A stretch of DNA of 64,000 bases from positions 129,277 through 193,276 of the forward strand of contig MSJH02000841.1 in the NCBI GenBank assembly GCA_001931875.2, in the 5' to 3' direction. Positions 1-10,210 of this stretch are shown here, in pieces (the stretch's first letter is position 1; each line of letters opens with the position of its first letter). This stretch comes from Byssochlamys sp. IMV 00236. Lineage: Eukaryota > Ascomycota > Eurotiomycetes > Eurotiales > Thermoascaceae. The position numbers and the translations under genes are program-made. Under the pieces are notes generated by a model. The model saw only the letters and a program-made list of their open reading frames with translations, was not told the origin of the DNA and ran no database searches.

Positions 1-1082
1 TTGTCGAATTGCTCATAGATCGCCTGAGAAGCCTGGTAGATCGCGACGAGGTGGGTGGTCTCAAAGCATTTGGAGCTCAACCGCAAGGCTTTGACGAAAT
101 CAAGCGCATTCGCAGAATCAAGACCCCGAGTGGAGTTGTCCCAGCAGCACAGAGGGGACCCTGCGAGCGCCATTTCTGCAATAGAGACTCTCTTCCTTTC
201 TCCTCCACTCACACCCCGCACGAAGTCAGAGCCGACCTTGGTATTGACGGTGTGGGAGAGTCCAAAGACAGCCATTACAACATCTCTGACTTCTTGAATG
301 TACTCATTGCGTGTCTGCCCTTCACGGCGAACTCTTGGAGCTCTGGCAGCAGCCGCAAACCAGAGTGTCTCTCCTACTGTCAGGTGAGGAAAGTCTGCAT
401 GTTTCTGTTAGCATCCGAATACTGACGATCATAAACACAACTTACGTTTCTCGACTTCCTGGTTGTAGAGGATCTCTCCCTTGAATTCGTTCTTCATCAG
501 CTTCTGGGGAATTCCATCATAGGTGATCTCTGCAGCTTTGTCAATATCTAGGCCAGTAACATCAGCCGATATTGACTTTAGGAAGGTCGAGCAGCCTGCA
601 CCAGGGCGCCCTAGAACCATCAGCATCTCCCCACGCTTAAGGCAGCCATGGAAATCATGTAGGATAATCTTGCGGGCTTTTTGGTCCACGCCCTTCAAGC
701 GGAATTGAGAGGTGAGCATGGAGGTGACAGTGTGCTGAATCTGGATCGCAGCTCCTGACCCATAGACGGAGAGGTTCTTGAAGATGACACCCGTACGGCG
801 TGGTTTGAACTTTCCTGATTCGTACTTGCGTAACTGGAACAGCATCCATTTTGAGAGATCGAACTCGTTGCTTTTTGGGTCGAGACTGGGCGATTTGGTA
901 TCGACATCCGAGATTGCATCCCCAGCATGTGTCTGGACTTCAGACAACTTTTCCGACTGCTGCGTAGCGATGCGTTTCAATTGGTCCCGTTCACTGTCAG
1001 ACCAGATGGGATCGAACTCTGGAGTGCTTGGTTCTCCATGCTCGGTCTTCTCGTCCTCATCAGGAGTTCCTGGAGCGGCCAT
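1..1082 (-). CDS. PDR-type ABC transporter, N-terminal part (continues past left edge)
   Basis: This is the first nucleotide-binding domain of a full-size pleiotropic-drug-resistance (ABCG/CDR) efflux pump of the plasma membrane. Exons are 446-1082 and <1-394, with a 51-bp intron at 395-445; splicing restores the family reading [19 protein letters not shown]. The acidic/Ser-rich N-terminus is followed by Walker [10 protein letters not shown] (about residues 157-165) and the signature [10 protein letters not shown]. The Walker B region reads [13 protein letters not shown], carrying the W-D-N form that fungal PDR proteins show in their first domain. The transmembrane half and second ATPase domain lie outside the window. 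The gene is divergent from the Zn2Cys6 factor at 2507. The substrate cannot be told. The family call is firm; the choice of ATG at 1082 is likely because the reading frame upstream is not PDR-like. Confidence 0.93.
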
Positions 1083-2506
1083 TGTGCCTTCAGTGTCAGA
1101 TGGTTGTCGAGCGCGCCTTTCAGAGCCTCTGCAGATGACTTGACTAGTACTGGATGAAGAGGGGATGCGTTGTTGTCAGGAGATGAAGATTTCTCTGGGG
1201 CAGGATAATGACAGAGAGATACATCGCAGATGGCAGGAAGGACGCGCAGAGCTCGACATGAACAGGGGAAGCGCAAACGAAATACTTAAAGAGCTTGTGT
1301 GACTGCCTGCTACACACGACCCAACACCTTTGCATGTGAACGCCCCAATGATGATTCAGGAACTGTCCAATGATAATGATACTAGTTAACTACTAGCTGT
1401 AAAGCAACGATCAAGAGATCCGATGAGTGGCGCTATGAGGAACAGTTTATCGCCTTGTCTATAACTGGTACTAACATTTGCTTCTAGTTGCCTGACACGG
1501 GCCGATTTGCGCGCCTCGGCGGCCGTGGATGTCTCTTGCTGGGGCAGCCCGAATTATGACTTCCGACCCCCGACAATAATAATCGGCAGGTTTTGGCACT
1601 CCATCCGGTAAGAAATCCGTCATTCGATTCTTTTTAGGGTAACGATTTGTTCCTTACTGCCGTTGCTAAAACCAGATGGTATCTAGATACTCCGTACTCG
1701 CGTCCATATCGGCCCCTTTGACCCTCAAGACTGGATGCCAAGAAACGTCCATACTCCACCAGGAAAACACAGACAGGAATTGGAAGACAATAATGCGGGA
1801 ACGGGATGCAACAGATGCTAAGCTTCGCTCGTACTTGCCTCAGTGAGACCCGATCATCAACCATCTACACAGTCGGACATGGATCAGTGCAGCCAGAGAC
1901 GGCAGGAGGAACATACGAGGGACTGAGACGGTGGTGTAGACCCTGCCTGCTCTATGCATAAGTATAGATGAATACCTAATGTATGTACTTCCATGATACG
2001 TGGTACTGGCAGGTGCGATATTCGAACTCGCGCTACATGGAAATTGAGTAACTTGAATTGGGCAGGGTCATCATTGCGCCTCTGTCACCCTCAGGACACC
2101 GCCGTTGTACTGTACTTAGTACTGTACATACTTCCTGTACATAACTATACGCAGTGGGGCAGTCTTTGTAAATCCAGGCGACTGTTAACGGTTCTTGGGA
2201 GTGCTTCTACAGCCATTCCCATCGTAGACCATTGAGCAGGATACTTTCTATATCGTCCTTTATACACCTCCCAATTTTCAACTATGAGCGGCGTGCCCAT
2301 TGCATATTAATAATAATATCAGCGAATCTATATTATTCTGTACTAAACATCGACCACCGAGACCCGAGTCCCGTGATGTTAACTTACCTTACTCTCCGGG
2401 ACTTCCGACCTCCGCGTCTGCCCGGAACTTAAAGGGCGATTATACTTCGCATCTCGGTGATCGATGCATGAAGTCGATAATCTCCTTCACAAACTGACAT
2501 GACAAT
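1083..2506. promoter_or_regulatory. Shared divergent promoter region (ABC transporter / Zn2Cys6 factor)
   Basis: This 1.4-kb stretch holds no supportable gene. It separates the 5' ends of two divergent genes, so it should contain both promoters. The 11-mer GACTTCCGACC occurs twice on the + strand, at 1558-1568 and 2400-2410, each within CCG-rich sequence of the kind bound by Zn2Cys6 proteins. The second copy is followed by further CCG triplets. That these are binding sites is inference. Confidence 0.5.
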
Positions 2507-2510
2507 ATGA
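2499..2510 (+). promoter_or_regulatory. Four-codon upstream ORF overlapping the start of the Zn2Cys6 gene
   Basis: ATG at 2499 opens ATG-ACA-ATA-TGA. Its stop codon (2508-2510) overlaps the ATG proposed for the transcription factor (2507-2509). If the transcript includes it, initiation here would compete with the main start. It is visible in sequence; a regulatory effect is not shown. Confidence 0.4.
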
Positions 2511-5200
2511 TCGGCGCCACCTCGTTGCTGCAGCCTGTGCTTTCCAAATCCTGCGACGACTGCAAAGCCCGCAAAGTGCGCTGCATCCGTTAGTCTCTCT
2601 GATCGACAATGCATTTGCTTGTGTCTTTTTCATAAAGACTGTTTAGTTAACAAAAATACCTCACTCTACAGGCGACCATGGCAAGAGTAGTTGTACAAAC
2701 TGTTTGGTATGGCACTAAGTAACATCTTCCCCCTATGAGGGACACCCGCTGATTGGTACATGTACACTCCGCAGCGACGAGAGGTGCGGTGTCACTTCAG
2801 TAACACCAAAAGAAAATTGCGACAGCATCGGTCAACGTCAACCCATTCTCCAATACACTGGTCTGCGGAGCAAGATAATGATTACCCCACACAATCGCTG
2901 CACACATCTCCCACTCCAAGTTACTCTTATGGGGCTCCACGGAAGTTGTATATGGAACGCATCCTCGAAGACAGGCACGTAGAGGCTCTCCCGAGGAATG
3001 AAGACTGCATCTTCAAAGTACGTACGAGCCTGCTGATTCACTCCTATCTTAACAATGTGGTCTCGGACTGACACTGGAGCGTGGTGCAGGCACATGAAAA
3101 ATATGGTACTTTTCCCCTTCCTCATATGCCGTTTTTGGGGAAAGTAATAACGTTTCTTGCATAGTGGCAAGCTCGAGCCTGGCATTCTTTTCAGAAAGCA
3201 GGATACGATCCGTATCCGAGCTTCTTGGGCACACAAAGCTACGAGATTTGATCGAGACCATGATTACCGTCATCAATGGACGAATGAACCGCAGTGGCAG
3301 ACCCTCTGGTTCGATTATCAAATTCAAAGAACCGTCATCGGCGGTGCAGATCCCGCCGGAGTCGGCGGCTTCCTACATTAGAGGTCATCATCCCTGTCAG
3401 TCGTCGTGATTGCTTGACGGTTTCTAACATGCAGGACAGCGTACTTTGAGCAAGTTCATCCTCTCTATCCCTTTTTGGATCGACAATCATTCGAAGCCAA
3501 GGTTTGCAATCCACAGTTACCACAGTTACTGTCGACCTCGGCTCCCTTCTCGGCTCTGTACCACACCGTCCTCGCTCTTGGATGTCAATATCAGGAAGGA
3601 GGTACTTTTGATCCGGGGCAGGGGAAGGCATGGAAGCTATTCCAGATCTCTCTGGGCTTATTCCCGGATGTGCTAGTTCCGCGGGAGAGTCTGATCAACG
3701 TGCAGGTAGGTGATACGATCACTGTTCTGTTCTATTACGGCTTTACTGACTTCGCTCAGGCTGTTACAGCAATGGTAAGTACCCTTTAGCACATTGAGTT
3801 CGTAGAGGCTGAATATATCGGGCTAGGCGATCTTTGCCCTTAATCTATCATGTCTCCAAATTGGCCAAATGATGGTGTCAGAAGCAGCCAGGATGGCTCA
3901 GTCGCTCGGATTCGGGAGAGCGACGTCCTCCAGTGATAATGCAGAGTACCATAGGACTTTCTGGGTGATATACACCATTGAGAAGATGGATAGCTTCTAC
4001 AGTGGCAGGAATTCGGTGAGTGCAGGCATTCTGGACGCTGAGCTGCACTTGCCGTGACTAACGGCTCCAGGTCCTCATTGATTACGACATTGGTGCTCCT
4101 ATTCCAGTCGCGCCTGAGGCGATGTTCGGAGACTTTGACTGGTTTTTGTCCTCAGCCAGGTTCAGCAGGTTACTTTCCAAGGCGTTTGAGATGCTGTTCT
4201 CTGTCACTGCGAGGATGAATTCTGTAGAGGCATACTACGCAGCTATTGACATGGCCGGCGACGATCTAGAACGCTGGAGGAATTCCATCCCCGAGCAATT
4301 CCGCCCCGGTCTGCCTTTTCGAGCCCAGCATTTTGCCAATTCGTGCACCCTCCAGGTAGCTCTAAGGATACACTATTATTATTACAGTGGTGTCATCGCC
4401 CTGTCCCGGTTGACACTCAATGTCGGTGCGGCAAATCCAGGTTCACGACAGTCTCAGAGCAAGAAAGCACTCATGAACGCTGCACGTGTCATTATCGAGC
4501 TGACCAGGTATATTGATGCTGAAGCGTATACTCCAATATGGTACGCTTGTACTTCTGGCAAGGCCCGCATACATCTATTCTAACCGCAGACTGCAGGATC
4601 CTGGGCGTAATGCCTCTTTCCGCCTTGTTCATCCTGTTCGATTTTGTCGTTCACAACCCGAACCACCGTGAGACAAGGAGCAACCTGGCACTATTGGACG
4701 TAGCAGCTGGTTATTTTAGCCGCTTAGAATATGCGACAGGAGGGTCCCTTCCTAGCTCTCTTCTCTCTGATTTTGCGCATATCGCGCGACAATTCGTGCG
4801 GGATGTGCAATCGAGGAATTCTAACGGTGGCCAAGGGACCACTACGAGGACTCCAGAAAGGCCAGTACAAATGAATGCTATTGATAGCGCAAATAATCCT
4901 TCAACGTTTATACCGGTGCGTCTGTCGTATTAACCGCCCACAAAAGTATTCAATGCTGACTTGTCTGTGCAGCAACCATATAACACACCGAGTCAAGGTC
5001 CAGTTAGCGACACGAGTCCAATCACCGACTACCTTTTCTATCCGACCGCTTTTCCGCAGGTAAGTGCAGTAGACGACGATCTGCCGGCCGGATTTGACAT
5101 TATGAACCTCTTTGATACGGTCATACCGGACTTTAGCACCCCGCTAAACCAGAACTACGACATTGGGTCTGGGCCCAGCATGCATGGTTCAATGAGTTAA
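2507..5200 (+). CDS. Zn2Cys6 fungal-specific transcription factor
   Basis: A nuclear DNA-binding regulator of about 693 residues. I deduce 11 exons: 2507-2588, 2672-2706, 2775-3017, 3090-3105, 3165-3383, 3440-3705, 3760-3774, 3827-4015, 4071-4540, 4597-4915 and 4973-5200; all phases fit. The zinc cluster is split over the first three exons and reads CDDCKARKVRC ... CTNCLRREVRC, giving all six cysteines. The fungal-specific middle homology region follows, with YFEQVHPLYPFLDRQSF, then a block around FALNLSCLQIGQMM and AARMAQSLGF. Exons 4 and 7 are micro-exons of 16 and 15 nt, needed to keep frame. The C-terminus is acidic and Asn/Pro-rich, a possible activation region. It lies head-to-head with a PDR transporter, so local control of that pump is plausible. 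The regulated pathway is unknown. Confidence 0.85.
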
Positions 5201-5430
5201 TGGACTGGACTGGAGGCGCAAGTTCTGTATATACATACTATAAGGAAATCCAATATGGAACGGTGTATGAACGAGAATAACTTTTTCCCTTCTTTGGAGA
5301 CCCTCGCGATGCAGTTAAATATACTTACACGATGGAATGCAGATCACTCCTCACTCCTAATTATGAAAATAATTGCATCAGATGAAGTCAAACGCTCGTC
5401 TCTCATAACTAATGCTTGCAACGCCAACAA

Positions 5431-6873
5431 TTAATCAAACGTGATCTTCTTTCCCTGGAAAGTAGCCTGAGCCGCCTGCTCCTTCGCGCGCTTCTTTGCT
5501 TCCCACGACGGATGTAGCGGCTTGTCATCTTGGGGTTTCTTTTGCTGGAATGACGGCCTATCATTATGACTCGACGCTCCCCTCTCTCCTGACCTGTGGG
5601 CCGGCCTGCCCGTACCAGGGCCGCTTCGTCCCTTACCAAACTTCTTGGCTCTGCCATCGGCATCGGGATCCATAGCTCCCTTGCGGACATCCCAGCCACT
5701 ATCGCGGCTGTTTCTCTTTTTCTCCTGCTCCTTGCGAACGTGGTTTGCTCCGCTGCCGTACTTTTTCTCCCAGAGAGCGCGACGAGCCTGTTGGCCCATG
5801 CGGTTCTTGCGACGGGGAGGTTCGTCGGGAGCAGGTTCATCTCCAGATTCGGAACCAGACCAGTATCCACCCATCATGAGAGAGGGGAGGAAAGTAGTGT
5901 CTTTGATGGTTCCTTTAGCAGAGGCCTTTTTGCTGGCCTTAACGGACGTCGCGGGAGGGGAGTCGGATTCTGAGTCGGATGGGGTGGGGGATAGAGAGAG
6001 ATCGGCTGCACGATTGTAACGGTTTGATTTCGAACCGTCCATGCTGATATCGTCGTCGTCGTCGTCATCGCCAGAGGCGCCTTCAGGCTCGGACTCGTCT
6101 GATGAGGCCGCAAGCCGGGAATCGAACTGGGCGAAATCGTCGCTTTGTATATCGGCCATATTGACATCCTCCGCACTGGACTCATCACCTGAAAGTGGTT
6201 CTGATCCCTGCTCCCTTTCATCCTTCATCTTCGACTTCGAAGCCTTAACTTCTGCCTTTCCATCGGCATCCCTCTCTTTCGAGTCCTTCGTAGATTTCGC
6301 ACCCGGCGCGGCGTCCACCCCCAAAAGCCCCCTAAACCCGTCCATGATTCCCGGCATGACATTCTTTATGGGAGTTGACTTGAATAGACGCGCAATAACG
6401 TTCGATTCGGCATTGCTCTTGGGGCCTTCTATCGATAATCGCTTCGCTTCCTTGAACCGGACGAATGCAGGAGACTCTGCTATGCGCTTGGTTTTTGCTA
6501 GTTGCTTGAAGAGGTATCTTTGTGCTGTGAGTTCCAGATCGAGGGTCTGTAATATTAGATGAATTAGCGCCATGATTTTTTAAGTCTCCATTCCAACGCA
6601 TAGAAAATAACAGTACCATACCTTCAACACCTGCACTTCCTCCTGTAAGCGCGCCAGCGCCCCTTCGTTCTTCTCTTTCTGCGCAGTCTTCTGTCTCCGA
6701 CCCATCTTCTGCCGCTCAAACCCTCGAGCGGTTTTCAGAGCGCGGAACAATGTCTGTATTTCATACTCGAATTTGTTCGTCAACCGAGTAACTCGCAGAA
6801 CGGTCTTGCGCTCCTCGCGACTCTCCGGAGAGTCATTTGCATCTTCAGATTCGGCGCGCTTACGCTTCGGCAT
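5431..6873 (-). CDS. bud22: Bud22/SRFBP1-like ribosome biogenesis protein
   Basis: A 455-residue protein related to yeast Bud22, a nucleolar factor needed for early 18S rRNA processing and 40S assembly. Exons are 6622-6873 and 5431-6546, in phase 0. The N-terminus has a basic MPKRKR start and a predicted helical stretch with Leu/Arg/Lys heptads. The middle is low-complexity and very acidic (Asp/Ser runs, about residues 190-270). The C-terminus carries the family tail HPSWEAKKRAKEQ followed by FQGKKITFD, the strongest evidence for the assignment. It is divergent from the membrane protein at 7327. The length agrees with fungal Bud22. I am fairly sure of the family; function is taken from yeast. 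Confidence 0.82.
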
Positions 6874-7326
6874 GATTATTATTATAAGGTGGGGGACTGG
6901 GAAACGGAATTAAGGCGTTCTGCAAAGTATGTATTGGTGAGGCTTTAAATTTTTGGTTTTTGCGGAGAACGAAGCTGGCGGCGGATGCCAAGACTTTCTC
7001 CTTTGTCTTTCTCCGCTGGGCGACCGTCTCTGCGGGATTCCGACGGTACTTAAGCGCTAAAACTAAAACACCAGGACGGTAATACTGGATGGATGGAGTG
7101 TGTATCTGGACTGTACTACATTGCAGCTAAGATGGTTTCTGCGGTTTCTTTCATTCATTGAAGTTCAGATTGAGTGCTACAACATCACTGGGGACGTGAA
7201 TAAATACAGTACGCCAGCAGCCAACATATATTTCCCATTATTGACAGCTACTCTGACTACTTAGTATCAACTTCATTGCCATCACTGAACTATCAACTGG
7301 TCCGCATCAAGACCTAGGATTTCGCA
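6874..7326. other. Divergent intergenic region
   Basis: No gene is seen in these 453 bases. They separate the 5' ends of the Bud22-like gene and the membrane-protein gene, so both promoters should lie here. No convincing motif was recognised. Confidence 0.6.
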
Positions 7327-8596
7327 ATGACAACTACGATCAAATACATCTGGCCCCTGATTTTCTTCTTGGGAGTCTACACCGTATTCATCTTCTCCTC
7401 TCACAATGGTCTATTTACTCTCCTCGACGATGCCATCTACTCGAGGACGATGCCCGGTGGAGACAGCCCCATCAAGACAAATCTCACTGGTATCAAAGCT
7501 CTCGATGAGGGTCTGTTGATTCACCTAAATGCATTTTTCTTGCGTGTGGTCGATGGAAGCGCTCCTGATCTATCCCTCTATGCCTTTTCATTCACAGGCT
7601 CCTTTGGCGCAGCTTGGATTTTGATCACGGTGGAAGCATGGAGGAAGGGAAATGCCGGGACACTTATGGCATCGTATGTTTTCTGACCTGTCCTCACTTA
7701 CTATATCATAGCACTGCATGTTCTGAATCAGAATCAGACGAGAAATGTCCGTAAGGCGAACAACAAGCTGACTCTCAGATCCCAGTGTATTCGGCGTCGG
7801 CTTCTTGGCCCAAACAATCACATACGCCTTATCCATGACGATTTACTGCATGCTAAACCTCTGGAAATCACGGACAATTTCCAACCTCACTCTTCAAAAG
7901 ATCATCACTCCTCGAATAATCTCAAATACGCTACCATTAGCCCTATTCATAGGCTACTTTATCCCAACAGCCCTCCTCGCCGCACCTACTGCCATCTTCA
8001 ATATGGACACGAAGCAGTCCTTCCTCGCAGCATGGCAACTCTGGCCACTAACTGTTTCGTTCCTCCTATCCCTTACAAAATATTTCTCTCCACGATGTAC
8101 TCGACCAGACAACATCCATGACCGCCGCGCTGATATCCTTTCTCTACGATACCTCTACGCTTTCGCATTCGCCTGCGCTGCCATCCCTCACCTTGGAACC
8201 TGGTTGATCTCTCTAACATCGGTGATCTATCCCGGCTTATTCAATGCAGAATACCTCGAGAAACTGCATCCGCAGCGGGTATTCATTAACAAGATCCCGT
8301 TGGACTCCGTGCGCGTCTCTTCCGTGGAAGAGGGTAGTCTCTGGTTCTTGCAGTGGGATAATACCATTGGGTCAATCAGTGTCATGTTATGGGCAGTGGC
8401 GCTGTATCGTAAGGCTTGTGGGGAGGCAAAGGTTAGGGTGAGTGCGGTTGAATTGGGGGTTAAGATCTGTTTACTGGTGATTTTGGGGGGACCGGTCGGT
8501 GCAGCGGTGGAATTGGTGTGGGAGAGGGATGAATTAGTGTTCTCCAAGGAATTGGAAGTTTCAGCGGAGAAAGGTACGGGGAAAAAATCCCATTAG
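7327..8596 (+). CDS. Conserved multi-pass membrane protein of unknown function
   Basis: Exons 7327-7673 and 7786-8596 give a 385-residue protein. The splice GCATC|GTATGT...CCCAG|TGTATTC keeps frame. I count roughly seven to eight hydrophobic segments, including IWPLIFFLGVYTVFIF at the N-terminus, AFSFTGSFGAAWILI, VFGVGFLAQTITYAL, LALFIGYFIPTALLAA, LWPLTVSFLLSL, and a last one near residues 340-365. The C-terminal tail is short, charged and lysine-rich, ending GKKSH. There is no signal peptide separate from the first segment and no catalytic motif that I recognise. It resembles the uncharacterised integral membrane proteins common in Aspergillus genomes, some of which sit in secondary-metabolite clusters, but no such cluster surrounds it here. 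Confidence 0.75.
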
Positions 8597-8797
8597 TTGG
8601 ACCTTTCCGGCGAGAAGCTCTACATCAGTTCAGACCGGAGTCCTAGTCGGATGGCCAGGTTACAGCTGCGCGCGGACAGAAATACGGGAGGGAAATAAAT
8701 GAACTGGACCTGCACCCGATTCCAAACATGCACGTGCGGTATGTACATAGTAAATGAAGAAAGACGGAAGGAAAGTACGTATACATGGGCCCACGCT

Positions 8798-9772
8798 CTA
8801 TTTCTTTTCCTCTTCCTTCTTCTCCTCAGGCTTGGGCGTAGGAAGCTTGAACTATATCCCGGGGAATTAGCAATTGATCTCAGGATGAGTGATAAAAATG
8901 AACCACATACCGAGTCAGGCGTTCTGTCAGTGCCAGGGCCAACTGGCTCCCAGGCAGCCGTACCTCCCTCAAAGTTACGGAAGGCCTGGGTCAACTCGAG
9001 CGGCTCGACGACAATGCGCTTCTTCTCCTCGTCATAGCGGATCTCAGTGTAACCGGTGAGAGGGAAGTCCTTGCGTAGGGGGTGGCCATCGAAGCCGTAG
9101 TCGGTCATGATACGACGGAGATCAGGATGGCCGCTGAAGAAAACACCGAACATATCGTAGACCTCACGCTCATACCACAGAGCACCATCATACAGAGAGG
9201 TGACACTGGGAACGGGAGACGCCTCATCGGCATAGGTCTTCACACGAATACGCGAGTTATGGCGGACACTGAGCAGGTTGTAGACGACCTCAAAGCGCGC
9301 ATCCCGGGTCGGGTAATCAACGGCGGTGATGTCGGAGATCTGGGTATATTCCGCCGCGGTGTGGTACTTGAGGAAGGTGAAGACGGGAATAATGCCGGAA
9401 GGAGAGACGTAGATCGTAAGCTCGTCTTTCCAGACGGAGAACTGCTGGACGTATTTCGGCAGGCAGGAAATGATGTATTGACCGTAGGTGTGGAGGCTGT
9501 CGGCCTTGTCCGCGTACTTGTCGGTAGGATTGACAATGGGGGCTTTCAGCGGCCCCAATGCTATAGAGAAAGTCAGTCAATCATCGATACTGATATGATC
9601 AAGTATCTATCCAGAACATACGAGGACGCTGCGCCTGCCGCATATTGGGCACATCCTCAGACGAACGCTGCAGAGGGGTCGAGGAGAAGGCGCGGGCACA
9701 TACGGACACCCTGGATGCAGAAGCCCAGGAGCGGCTGCTCCCCAGCCGCATCAGAGAGCGCGCAGACGCCAT
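8798..9772 (-). CDS. NDUFS3: NADH:ubiquinone oxidoreductase 30-kDa Fe-S protein subunit (NDUFS3 / NuoC type), mitochondrial
   Basis: A core subunit of respiratory complex I in the peripheral arm, about 284 residues. Exons are 9622-9772, 8911-9560 and 8798-8851, all in phase. The N-terminus [16 protein letters not shown] with AFSSTP is a typical mitochondrial presequence and decides the ATG at 9772 over an upstream in-frame ATG. The family signature is complete: [20 protein letters not shown], then [19 protein letters not shown] lysine/glutamate-rich tail is encoded by the last 18-codon exon, which is missed if the intron at 8852-8910 is read through. The gene shares a short divergent promoter with NOT4. 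Confidence 0.95.
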
Positions 9773-10210
9773 TGTTGTGGAGCAATTCAGGATAATGGAC
9801 GGCGAAAGGGCAAGGCGAGGCGTTGTAACAGCTCGACGTCGACATGGAAGTTGAGAATGGGAAGAGCGGTCACGTGCGGGTGACTCAGACATTAGCTAAG
9901 CGGTGCAGCCACGCCGCGCAGGGAGAGACACCAGCGGGCGTTGCAGCAAAGATGAAGAGCTTCTTCTCTCTTCGCTTCTCTCTTCCTCCCTCGTCTCTAG
10001 CGCATTCATCTTCATCTCTCAACAACACCCACGCCTCCACCAGACCTTTATCCTACTTTACGCCCTCTCTCACACTCTTTATCTCCTGCCTCACATTTTC
10101 CTCCCATCGCGCTCCTCCTTGCTCAGATCTTCCCGCCCGTTCATGTTTGCTGGCATTCTGAACCTGCTGCTGAGTTACTGAGCGGTCGCTGCCAACTTCT
10201 CGCCACAGCC
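9773..10210. promoter_or_regulatory. Divergent promoter and NOT4 leader, with CACGTG and TGACTCA elements
   Basis: This 438-base region lies between the complex I subunit and NOT4 starts. CACGTG at 9871-9876 and the AP-1/Gcn4(CpcA)-type palindrome TGACTCA at 9881-9887 sit 100-115 bases upstream of the complex I start codon. The NOT4 side is strongly pyrimidine-rich (about 9960-10140), as in many Aspergillus promoters. A 12-codon upstream ORF (10143-10181) precedes the NOT4 ATG. Binding by bHLH or bZIP factors is inference. Confidence 0.5.
10143..10181 (+). promoter_or_regulatory. Short upstream ORF in the NOT4 leader
   Basis: An ATG at 10143 opens a 12-codon frame, MFAGILNLLLSY, ending in TGA at 10179-10181, 29 bases before the proposed NOT4 ATG at 10211. 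It lies where the 5' UTR is expected. A role in translation control is inferred from position only. Confidence 0.35.
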
